Translations under genes and position numbers: made by a program | Shown: positions 1 through 6,048 of the stretch, piece by piece | Layout of the letters: the number at the start of each line of letters is the position of its first letter | How positions within the stretch are numbered: position 1 is the first letter of the stretch | Notes under the pieces: model-generated | What the model was told of the DNA's origin: nothing | The model's input: the letters and a program-made list of their open reading frames with translations, nothing else | Databases searched by the model: none | From: Achromobacter sp. | GTDB taxonomy: Bacteria > Pseudomonadota > Gammaproteobacteria > Burkholderiales > Burkholderiaceae_B | Direction of reading: 5' to 3' | DNA length: 6,133 bases | NCBI GenBank assembly: GCA_003454835.1 | Contig: DMTA01000335.1 | Coordinates: 184-6,316, forward strand

Positions 1-2
1 TG

Positions 3-26
3 CGCCTGGCGCAGCCGATCGCCTAG
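3..26 (+). CDS. Possible 3' end of an upstream gene, perhaps the cognate periplasmic binding protein
   Basis: Reading from base 3 gives seven codons (RLAQPIA) followed by TAG at 24-26. In Dpp/Opp-type operons the gene before the first permease usually encodes the extracytoplasmic solute-binding protein, and no such gene occurs elsewhere in the window, so this is the natural place for it. The fragment is too short to show any family feature. The other two plus frames also stay open through this stretch, so the assignment rests on the stop codon position and on operon logic alone. Confidence 0.3.
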   Translation, partial: RLAQPIA

Positions 27-86
27 CGCCGGCCTGCCCACCCCCCGGCTTTTCCCCAACCCTGAGCCCACCAAGGAAATCATCTC
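27..86 (+). promoter_or_regulatory. C-rich leader between the upstream stop and the first permease gene
   Basis: This 60-base gap is dominated by cytosines between about 33 and 69 (21 C and 5 G in 37 bases) and shows no convincing stem-loop or sigma-70 -35/-10 pair. An in-frame TGA at 63-65 ends any readthrough from the frame shared by the upstream stop and the permease gene. C-rich, G-poor RNA is the kind of stretch Rho can load on, so the gap could lower expression of the transporter genes relative to an upstream binding protein. That role is inference. Confidence 0.3.
73..78 (+). promoter_or_regulatory. Ribosome binding site deciding the GTG start at 87
   Basis: The purine stretch AAGGAA lies eight bases before the GTG at 87, a normal Shine-Dalgarno distance. 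The in-frame stop at 63-65 excludes earlier starts, and no ATG, GTG or TTG lies in frame between that stop and 87. The next in-frame ATG is at codon 50 and would remove the first membrane segment. It is the clearest ribosome binding site in the window. Confidence 0.75.
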
Positions 87-1064
87 GTGGCCTTGTTCAT
101 CCTACGCAGACTGATACAGAGTCTGTTCGTGCTGCTGGCCGTTTCGGTCGTGGTCTTCTTCGCGGTGTATGCCGTGGGCGACCCGATCGAACTGCTGGTC
201 AGTCCCGAAGCCAGCCAGGCCGCGCGCGAGGCGATGATCGCCCGCCTCGGCCTGGACCTTCCCGTGTGGCAGCAGTACACAGGCTTCCTGTGGCGCGCAC
301 TGCACGGCGACCTGGGCACCTCCTTCGTGCACGGCATTCCCGCAATCGAGCTGATCGTGCAGCGCATTCCGGCCACCTTCGAGCTCGTGATCGTCGCGAT
401 CATGCTGACCTGTGTGATCGGCATTCCGCTGGGCCTGGTCGCGGGCCTGTACCGAGATGAGTACGTGGGCCGCGGCATCATGGCCTCGTCCGTGCTGGGC
501 TTTTCGCTGCCGAACTTCTGGCAGGGCATGATGTTGATCCTGCTGTTCGCCGTCTGGCTGGGCTGGCTGCCGGCCACCGGCCGCGGCGACACGGTGACCG
601 TGCTGGGCGTGCGCCTGTCCATCCTGACCGCCGACGGCTGGTCGCACCTGATCATGCCGGCCATCAACCTGGCGCTTGCGAACATCGCCCTGGTGCTGCG
701 CCTGACGGCCTCCGGCGTGGTGGAAGCCCGCAGCCAGGACTACGTGAAGTTCGCGCGCGCCAAGGGCGTCAAGCCCGGCCGCATCGTGCGCCGCCACATT
801 CTGCGCAACATCCTGATCCCGGTGGTCACGGTGATCGGCATGGAGTTCGGCACCCTGATCGCCTACTCGACCATCACCGAGACCGTGTTCGCGTGGCCCG
901 GCATGGGCAAGCTGCTGATCGACAGTGTGTACCAGCTCGACCGTCCCGTCGTCGTCGCGTACGTGATGCTGGTCACGCTGATCTTCGTCATCATCAACCT
1001 GGTTGTCGACATCCTGTACGCGGCGCTCGACCCGCGCGTGCAGCTCGTGGCTCCCGCTCATTGA
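87..1064 (+). CDS. Dpp/Opp-type ABC importer permease, DppB family
   Basis: Inner-membrane subunit of a peptide/nickel-family ABC importer that pairs with the next gene's product to form the channel. The 325-residue length is normal for DppB. A basic-hydrophobic start (FILRRLIQSLFVLLA) leads into a first membrane helix at about 9-30, then a periplasmic stretch at about 31-97 with the usual GDLGTSF motif (74-80). Further helices fall near 98-121, 133-160, 187-208, 243-267 and 289-313. The EAA coupling loop that contacts the ATPases is at 213-241 (EARSQDYVKFARAKG then an RRHILRN-type end). The C-terminus carries the DppB hallmark NLVVDILYAALDPRV (304-318). Translation starts at GTG, fixed by AAGGAA at 73-78. 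It lies six bases before the partner permease gene and in the same frame. The family is certain; the substrate is unknown, because related permeases carry dipeptides, oligopeptides, glutathione or nickel. Confidence 0.95.
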   Translation: MALFILRRLIQSLFVLLAVSVVVFFAVYAVGDPIELLVSPEASQAAREAMIARLGLDLPVWQQYTGFLWRALHGDLGTSFVHGIPAIELIVQRIPATFELVIVAIMLTCVIGIPLGLVAGLYRDEYVGRGIMASSVLGFSLPNFWQGMMLILLFAVWLGWLPATGRGDTVTVLGVRLSILTADGWSHLIMPAINLALANIALVLRLTASGVVEARSQDYVKFARAKGVKPGRIVRRHILRNILIPVVTVIGMEFGTLIAYSTITETVFAWPGMGKLLIDSVYQLDRPVVVAYVMLVTLIFVIINLVVDILYAALDPRVQLVAPAH

Positions 1065-1070
1065 ACCGCC

Positions 1071-1991
1071 ATGGCTAACTCTCCCAATCCCGGCCGCACC
1101 CGCACCGTCCAGCCTCTGGCCGAGACGCCCCGGCGCGCCGCCATTCTGAAAAAGCTGCATGCGCGCCCCACGGTGCGCGGCTCCGCCATCGCGCTGGCCG
1201 TCCTGATCATCCTGGTGGTCTTCGCGCCGTTCTTTGCGCCACAGAATCCGTACGATCTGGCCAACCTGTCGCTCATGGACGGACGCCTGGCGCCGCGACA
1301 GGCGCTGATGGACGGCAGCATCGCGTGGCTCGGCACCGACGACCAGGGCCGCGACATGCTGAGCGCCATTCTGTATGGCCTGCGCATCAGTCTGATGGTC
1401 GGCCTGTCCGCCGTCGTGCTGGCAACCGCCATCGGCGGCGCGATCGGTCTGGTGGCCGCCTACATCGGCGGCTGGGTCGACACCGTGCTGATGCGCATTG
1501 TCGACTTCATCCTGGGCTTTCCGACCATTCTGGTGGCGCTGGTTTTGCTGGTGGTGCTGGGGCGCGGGGTCGACAAGGTGATCCTGGCGCTAGTCCTGGT
1601 GCAGTGGGGACATTACGCGCGCATCATGCGCAGCCGCGCCCTGCAGGAACGCCGCAAGGAATACGTCGAGGCCGCCGCGAATCTTGGTTTCCCGGCGTGG
1701 CGCATCATGCTTTTTCACCTGCTGCCCAACTGCCTGGGTCCGGTGATGGTGTTCGCCACCATCCAGATCGCGACCGCGATCGCGCTGGAAGCCACACTGT
1801 CGTTCCTGGGCGTGGGCGTGCCGATCACTGAACCGTCTCTGGGCCTGTTGATCTCCAACGGCTTTCAGTACCTGCTGTCGGGCGACTACTGGATCAGCCT
1901 GTTCCCGGGCATTGCGCTGCTGGTTCTCATCCTCTCCATCAACATCGTGGGCGACCGCCTGCGCGAAAGCCTGGACCCGCGTCGAGCATGA
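1071..1991 (+). CDS. Dpp/Opp-type ABC importer permease, DppC family
   Basis: Second inner-membrane channel subunit, partner of the preceding DppB-like protein. The product has 306 residues. A basic cytoplasmic tail (1-36) precedes the first helix (about 39-56). The DppC hallmark LGTDDQGRDMLSAILYG is at 87-103, and the remaining hydrophobic segments lie near 106-133, 142-163, 168-180, 222-247 and 275-294. The EAA loop is clear at 193-220 (KEYVEAAANLGFPAWRI then HLLPN). It ends in SLDPRRA, typical for the family. The ATG follows the previous stop by six bases and has no evident Shine-Dalgarno, so initiation probably depends on ribosomes finishing the upstream gene. Its own stop overlaps the next start as ATGA (1988-1991). 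No residue of the core motifs is missing. The substrate cannot be deduced from this subunit. Confidence 0.95.
   Translation: MANSPNPGRTRTVQPLAETPRRAAILKKLHARPTVRGSAIALAVLIILVVFAPFFAPQNPYDLANLSLMDGRLAPRQALMDGSIAWLGTDDQGRDMLSAILYGLRISLMVGLSAVVLATAIGGAIGLVAAYIGGWVDTVLMRIVDFILGFPTILVALVLLVVLGRGVDKVILALVLVQWGHYARIMRSRALQERRKEYVEAAANLGFPAWRIMLFHLLPNCLGPVMVFATIQIATAIALEATLSFLGVGVPITEPSLGLLISNGFQYLLSGDYWISLFPGIALLVLILSINIVGDRLRESLDPRRA
1988..1991 (+). other. ATGA start-stop overlap joining the permease and first ATPase genes
   Basis: The ATG of the DppD-like gene (1988-1990) overlaps the TGA of the DppC-like gene (1989-1991). This four-base overlap is a classic sign of translational coupling. No good Shine-Dalgarno precedes the start, which fits re-initiation by the terminating ribosome. 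Confidence 0.9.
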
Positions 1992-2965
1992 GCGACATTC
2001 TTCTTGATGTGCGCGGCCTGCGCACTGCATTCCATACCGAGGCCGGCGCGTGGCTGGCGGTCGACGGCGTCGACCTGACCGTGCGCCGCGGCGAGATCGT
2101 GGGTCTGGTGGGCGAGTCCGGTTCGGGCAAGTCCGTTACGGGCTTTTCGCTGCTGGGTCTGATCGACCCGCCAGGCGAAGTCGTCGACGGCGAGGTGAAG
2201 TTCAAGGGCACGGACCTGCGCAAGCTGTCCGAAGAGCAGATGCGCCAGTTGCGCGGCAACCGCATCGCCATGATCTTCCAGGATCCGCTGATGACGCTGA
2301 ATCCGGTGCTGCGCATCGGCGAGCAGATGATGGAAGCGATCCTGACGCACGAGGACGTGCCGCGCGCCCAAGCCGAGGAACGCTGCCGCGAGGCGCTGGC
2401 CATGGTCGGCATCCCTTCGCCGGAAAAGCGCCTGAAGAGCTATCCGCACGAGTTCTCGGGCGGCATGCGTCAGCGCGTGGCGATCGCCATCGCGATGCTG
2501 AACAAGCCCGACCTGATCATCTGTGACGAACCCACCACGGCGCTGGACGTCACCATCCAGGGCCAGATCCTCTACCGCATGCAGCAGATCTGTCGCGAGC
2601 ACAACACGGCGCTGATCTGGATCACCCACGATCTGGGCGTGGTGGCAGAGCTGGCGGACCGCGTGGCCGTGATGTATGCCGGCCGCATCGTGGAAAGCGG
2701 CCCGGTCGAACAGGTGCTGGATGCGCCCCGCCACCCCTATACCAAGGGACTGCTGGACTCGATGCCCGGCGCCACGCAGCCAGGCGCGCGCCTGCACCAG
2801 ATCAACGGCATGGCGCCCAGCCTGGCCGGCCGTCCGGCGGGCTGTGCATTCCGGCCGCGCTGCACCAACGCGGTCACGCGCTGCACCGAGCAAGCCCCCT
2901 CCGTCACCACCGAAGGTTCGCGCAGCTATCGCTGTTACGTGCCGATTGCCCGCGAGGCACAGTAA
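1988..2965 (+). CDS. Dpp/Opp-type ABC importer ATP-binding protein, DppD family
   Basis: One of the two cytoplasmic ATPases that energise the importer; it should pair with the following DppF-like protein. The 325 residues carry all ABC motifs in order: Walker A GESGSGKS (42-49), Q-loop glutamine 98 in IFQDP, signature FSGGMRQR (156-163, the form usual in OppD/DppD), Walker B IICDEP with catalytic E181, D-loop ALD (185-187) and H-loop H214 in ITHDLGVVAE. The C-terminal oligopeptide-transporter extension contains HPYTKGLL (249-256) and four cysteines at 286, 292, 299 and 316. In mycobacterial Opp an equivalent cysteine set binds a [4Fe-4S] cluster; binding here is inference. A poor GAGG at 2954-2957 and a three-base gap precede the next gene. 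The ATPase looks intact, and nothing suggests it is an exporter subunit. Confidence 0.96.
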   Translation: MSDILLDVRGLRTAFHTEAGAWLAVDGVDLTVRRGEIVGLVGESGSGKSVTGFSLLGLIDPPGEVVDGEVKFKGTDLRKLSEEQMRQLRGNRIAMIFQDPLMTLNPVLRIGEQMMEAILTHEDVPRAQAEERCREALAMVGIPSPEKRLKSYPHEFSGGMRQRVAIAIAMLNKPDLIICDEPTTALDVTIQGQILYRMQQICREHNTALIWITHDLGVVAELADRVAVMYAGRIVESGPVEQVLDAPRHPYTKGLLDSMPGATQPGARLHQINGMAPSLAGRPAGCAFRPRCTNAVTRCTEQAPSVTTEGSRSYRCYVPIAREAQ

Positions 2966-2968
2966 GCA

Positions 2969-3979
2969 ATGAGCCAAGCCGATACCCCCGTCATCGAGCT
3001 CAAGAACGTCCACAAGCGCTTCGAGCAACGGCCTGACCTGGCCCAACGCATCCTCGCCCTGACCGGCCGCCCCATCGACCGCCGCACCGTGTACGCGGTG
3101 AACGGCGTGGACCTGTCCATCAAGCGCGGCGAAGTCGTGGGTCTGGTGGGCGAGTCCGGTTGCGGCAAGTCCACGCTGGGACGCGTCGTGGCCGGCCTGC
3201 ACCGCCAGACCGAAGGCGAGCTGCTGTACCAGGGCCAGGACGCCAACCGCCTGCGCGGCGCCGACAAGCTGGCCTACACGCTGGGCGTGCAGATGATCTT
3301 CCAGGATCCGCAGGCCTCGCTGAACCCGCGCCAGCGGCTGCGGCAGATCCTGGGCGAATCGCTGAAGGTCCACAAGCTGGCGCCGCCTGCCGAGATTCCC
3401 GCCCGCATCGACCAGGCGCTCACGGAAGTGGGCCTCGCCACGGAATACCGGGACCGCTTTCCGCACCAGATCTCGGGCGGTCAGCGCCAGCGCATCGGCA
3501 TTGCCCGCGCGCTGATGGTGGCGCCCAAGTTCCTGGTCTGTGACGAACCCGTGGCGGCGCTGGACGTGTCCATTCAGGCGCAGGTGATCAATCTATTCAT
3601 GGACCTGCGCGAACAGCACGGGTTCACGTACCTGTTCATCAGCCATGACCTGGGCGTGGTCAAGCACATCTCGGACCGCGTCGCGATCATGTATCTGGGT
3701 AAGATCGTGGAGATCTCGACGTCTGCCGAAATCTTTGCCCGCGCCAACCACCCGTACACGCAGGCCCTGATGGCCGAAGTGCCGGACGTTGCGCGCCGCG
3801 GCCGGAAATTCACGCCGATCAAGGGCGAGATTCCGTCGCCGCTGAATCCGCCGTCCGGCTGCACCTTCAATCCCCGCTGTCCCCACGCGATGCCGCGCTG
3901 CCGAGAAGTGGCGCCGGCCCTGAAAGAAATCTCGGCGGGCCACTGGTCGGCCTGTCACCTGAACGAAGCGAGCGCCTGA
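2969..3979 (+). CDS. Dpp/Opp-type ABC importer ATP-binding protein, DppF family
   Basis: Second cytoplasmic ATPase of the importer, 336 residues and complete. The N-terminus has a longer segment between strand 1 and Walker A (residues 19-42, FEQRPDLAQRILALTGRP and on) than the DppD-like partner, as is common in DppF/OppF. Motifs: Walker A GESGCGKS (61-68), Q-loop Q112 in IFQDPQASLNPR, signature ISGGQRQR (168-175), Walker B FLVCDEP with catalytic E193, D-loop ALD (197-199), H-loop H226 in ISHDLGVV. The C-terminal extension has HPYTQAL (261-267) and four cysteines at 298, 304, 311 and 329, again a possible iron-sulfur site. The gene starts three bases after the preceding TAA, in the same frame, and its TGA overlaps the hydrolase start. 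DNA around Walker A is nearly identical to the same region of the preceding ATPase gene. Confidence 0.96.
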   Translation: MSQADTPVIELKNVHKRFEQRPDLAQRILALTGRPIDRRTVYAVNGVDLSIKRGEVVGLVGESGCGKSTLGRVVAGLHRQTEGELLYQGQDANRLRGADKLAYTLGVQMIFQDPQASLNPRQRLRQILGESLKVHKLAPPAEIPARIDQALTEVGLATEYRDRFPHQISGGQRQRIGIARALMVAPKFLVCDEPVAALDVSIQAQVINLFMDLREQHGFTYLFISHDLGVVKHISDRVAIMYLGKIVEISTSAEIFARANHPYTQALMAEVPDVARRGRKFTPIKGEIPSPLNPPSGCTFNPRCPHAMPRCREVAPALKEISAGHWSACHLNEASA

Positions 3980-3981
3980 TG
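3977..3981 (+). other. TGATG stop-start overlap joining the ATPase and hydrolase genes
   Basis: The TGA of the DppF-like gene (3977-3979) shares its last base with the ATG of the hydrolase gene (3979-3981). No strong Shine-Dalgarno lies upstream, so re-initiation at the overlap is likely. The overlap ties the hydrolase to the transporter more tightly than simple neighbourhood would. An in-frame alternative ATG at 3994 would shorten the protein by only five residues and would lose the overlap. Confidence 0.8.
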
Positions 3982-4884
3982 AAACCTGCCGATATGTCCA
4001 ACGTGGACCGCATCGCCATCGAAATGGGCCATGCGGGCCGCAACGCGATCCTGTACGTGGACGAGGACCGCAACTACGACCGTCCGTTCAAGCTGCAGAC
4101 CTACCGTCCCTACGGCTACACGCCGGACCGCCCGGTGGTGATCGTGCAGCACGGCGTGCTGCGCAACGGAGACGAATACCGCGACTTCTGGGTCGAGGCC
4201 GCCGACAAGCACAAGCTGCTGATCGTGGCGCTGACGTTCTCGAACGAGATCTGGCCGGGCGTCGAAAGCTACAACAACGGTCGCGTGTTTTCGGCCGGCG
4301 GCAACCCGCGTCACATCGACGGCTGGACGTATGCGCTGGTGGGCAACGTCATCAAGGACATGATCGCCGGCGAGATCACCGACGGCCAGAACGTCTACCT
4401 GTTCGGCCACAGCGCGGGCGGCCAGTTCGTCCACCGCCTGATGAGCAGCCAGCCGCACGCGCCCTTCAAGGCGGTGACGGCGGGCAATCCCGGCTGGTAC
4501 ACGCTGCCGACCTTTGACCATCCTTATCCCGAGGGCATGGACGGCGTGGGGCTGACCGAGGACCATCTGGTGAAGCTGCTGGCCTACCCGATGACCATCC
4601 TGGCAGGCGACAAAGACATCGAGACGAACGATCCCAACCTGCCGTCCGAACCCGCCGCAATGCGCCAGGGCCCGCACCGTTTTGCCCGCGCGCAGAACTA
4701 TTTCGAGTTCGGCCGCAAGGAAGCCGAGCGCCGCGGCGTGCCGTTTGGCTGGAAGCTGCAGGTGGTGCCGGGCATCGGCCATGACGGCCGCGCAATGTCG
4801 GCCGTCTGCGCGAGCCTGTGGTTCGATGGCAAGATGCCCGACGACGCCGAACTCGCCCGCCTTGCCGGCCAGCAGGTCGCCTGA
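3979..4884 (+). CDS. Cytoplasmic alpha/beta-fold serine hydrolase
   Basis: Predicted serine hydrolase (esterase, amidase or peptidase-like) of 301 residues. The fold is indicated by a beta strand ending in VVIVQHGV, whose HG (58-59) sits in the usual oxyanion position, and by the nucleophile elbow GHSAGG (143-148) with S145. A late strand ILAGDKD supplies D211 or D213 as the acid, and GIGHDG supplies H268 as the catalytic histidine, so the complete triad is visible in the correct order. There is no signal peptide or membrane segment, so the protein should stay in the cytoplasm. The overall pattern recalls the broad PHB-depolymerase/dienelactone-hydrolase-like esterase group, but I do not recognise a specific subfamily. 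TGATG coupling to the importer ATPase gene and the M20 peptidase gene downstream suggest that it acts on the imported compound or on a product of it. The substrate is unknown. Confidence 0.88.
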   Translation: MKPADMSNVDRIAIEMGHAGRNAILYVDEDRNYDRPFKLQTYRPYGYTPDRPVVIVQHGVLRNGDEYRDFWVEAADKHKLLIVALTFSNEIWPGVESYNNGRVFSAGGNPRHIDGWTYALVGNVIKDMIAGEITDGQNVYLFGHSAGGQFVHRLMSSQPHAPFKAVTAGNPGWYTLPTFDHPYPEGMDGVGLTEDHLVKLLAYPMTILAGDKDIETNDPNLPSEPAAMRQGPHRFARAQNYFEFGRKEAERRGVPFGWKLQVVPGIGHDGRAMSAVCASLWFDGKMPDDAELARLAGQQVA

Positions 4885-4917
4885 ATCCCTTTACCTTCGC
4901 TGAAACCCGATACCGCC
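4885..4917 (+). other. Short gap between the hydrolase and peptidase genes, open in the shared frame
   Basis: These 33 bases are exactly eleven sense codons in the frame used by both flanking genes, so the TGA at 4882-4884 is the only stop between them. No Shine-Dalgarno, hairpin or promoter is evident. The sequence just before the ATG, ACCGCC, is the same as before the DppC-like start at 1071, which also lacks a Shine-Dalgarno. There is no ATG, GTG or TTG in frame here, so 4918 is the earliest ordinary start. Confidence 0.6.
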
Positions 4918-6048
4918 ATGTCCAATACCCAGAGCACTGAACAGATCGTCGCCGGCATCCAAGGCTGGCTGAAATGCGAATCGCCGTCGAACTTCCCGGA
5001 AGGCATCGCCGCGATGGCGCGCATCATCGCCGACTACGCGGCCGCCGCCGGCCTGACGGTTGAGCTGTCGTCGCTGGGCCCCACGACGGGCCCGCTGCTG
5101 TACGCGACCAACCGCGCGCCAGGCGATACGCGTCCGGGCATCCTGATCCTGGCGCACATGGACACGGTGCATCCGGTGGGCACGCTGCTGGAAAACCCGG
5201 TGCGCATCGACGGCGACCGTCTCTACGGCCCGGGCAGCTATGACATGAAGGCAGGCATCTATCTGGCGCTGACGGCCCTGGCGGGCGTGGCGCGTCCGGG
5301 TGCGACGCAACTGCCGGTGGATTTCCTGGTGGTGCCCGACGAAGAAACGGGCAGCCATGCCTCGCGCGCGCATATCGAACGCTTTGCTGCGAACGCGAAG
5401 TACGCCCTGGTCTGCGAACCGGCCCGCCCCAACGGCGGCAAGTGCGTGACGGCACGCAAGGGCACGGGCATGCTGAACCTGAACGTGAAGGGCCGCCCGG
5501 CGCACGCAGGCATGCAACACGAGAAGGGCCGCAGCGCGATTCGCGAAATGGCGCACCAGGTGCTGGCGCTGGAAGCGATGACGGACTACGACCGTGGCAT
5601 CACGGTCAGCGTGGGGACCATCGCGGGCGGTACGGTCACCAACACGGTTCCGGCGCTGTGCCGCTGCGTGGTGGACTTCCGGGTGCCTGACATGGGCGCT
5701 GCGGAGGACGTGCTGCGCCGGATGCGTGAACTGTGCGCGGTGGGTCCGGACGTTCAACTGGACATCGATGTCGAGCTGAACCGTCCGCCGATGGTGAAGA
5801 CTGAGGCGGCGGCTGCGTTGCTGGCGTTGGTGCAGGGGTTTGCGGATCGCGCGGGCTTCTTGCTTGAAGATGCGCCGATGACGGGTGGCGGCAGCGATGC
5901 CAACTTCACGTCGGCAATGGGCATTCCGACGCTGGATGGGTTGGGAGCTGATGGAGATGGCGCGCATACGTTGAATGAGTATGTGCTGGTGTCTACGTTG
6001 GAGCAGCGGTTGAAGTTTTGGGAATTGCTGCTGCGGGATCTGGCTTAA
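4918..6048 (+). CDS. M20-family zinc metallopeptidase, carboxypeptidase G2-like
   Basis: Predicted dizinc exopeptidase/amidohydrolase of 376 residues, of the M20A type that includes carboxypeptidase G2, ArgE and DapE. Active-site elements appear in order: AHMDTV with zinc ligand H80 and D82, GPGSYDMKAG with bridging D109, PDEETGS with general base E142 and ligand E143, CEPAR with ligand E167, GRPAHAG with H196 in the lid domain that reaches the partner active site, and DGAHTLNEY with last ligand H350. The dimerisation/lid domain spans roughly 180-295. GPG, DEETGS and TGGGSDANF (322-330) resemble carboxypeptidase G2, which removes C-terminal glutamate, but substrate cannot be assigned. No signal peptide is present, unlike secreted carboxypeptidase G2, so action on internalised substrate is likely. 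No Shine-Dalgarno precedes the ATG. Codon use changes sharply from about base 5818 to the end without disturbing the motifs. Other possible activities: acyl-amino-acid or dipeptide hydrolysis. Confidence 0.93.
   Translation: MSNTQSTEQIVAGIQGWLKCESPSNFPEGIAAMARIIADYAAAAGLTVELSSLGPTTGPLLYATNRAPGDTRPGILILAHMDTVHPVGTLLENPVRIDGDRLYGPGSYDMKAGIYLALTALAGVARPGATQLPVDFLVVPDEETGSHASRAHIERFAANAKYALVCEPARPNGGKCVTARKGTGMLNLNVKGRPAHAGMQHEKGRSAIREMAHQVLALEAMTDYDRGITVSVGTIAGGTVTNTVPALCRCVVDFRVPDMGAAEDVLRRMRELCAVGPDVQLDIDVELNRPPMVKTEAAAALLALVQGFADRAGFLLEDAPMTGGGSDANFTSAMGIPTLDGLGADGDGAHTLNEYVLVSTLEQRLKFWELLLRDLA

Noticed and set aside
102..1160. 352-codon minus-strand open frame opposite the first permease gene
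   Set aside because: The product is H, D, Q and R-rich without hydrophobic or catalytic motifs. The plus strand encodes an unmistakable DppB-family permease, so this is a compositional shadow.
1886..3466. 526-codon open frame on the minus strand across both ATPase genes
   Set aside because: It lies wholly opposite strongly supported ABC ATPase genes. Its translation is rich in H, R, A, Q and D with no domain pattern, as expected for the antisense frame of GC-rich codons.
3994..3996. Alternative ATG start for the hydrolase
   Set aside because: It would trim only five residues and has no better ribosome binding site. The upstream ATG forms the TGATG coupling overlap with the preceding gene.
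3955..4782. 275-codon minus-strand open frame opposite the alpha/beta hydrolase
   Set aside because: It has no motif or ribosome binding site, and the plus-strand gene has a full catalytic triad in order.
4891..5967. 358-codon minus-strand open frame opposite the M20 peptidase
   Set aside because: Its Arg/His/Ala-rich shadow composition, against a plus-strand frame with all M20 zinc ligands, rules it out.
5818..6048. Frameshift or chimeric end of the M20 gene as the cause of the codon change
   Set aside because: The frame stays correct: GGGSDAN and the final zinc ligand H350 follow at normal family positions and the length is normal. The change is therefore compositional rather than a broken reading frame.
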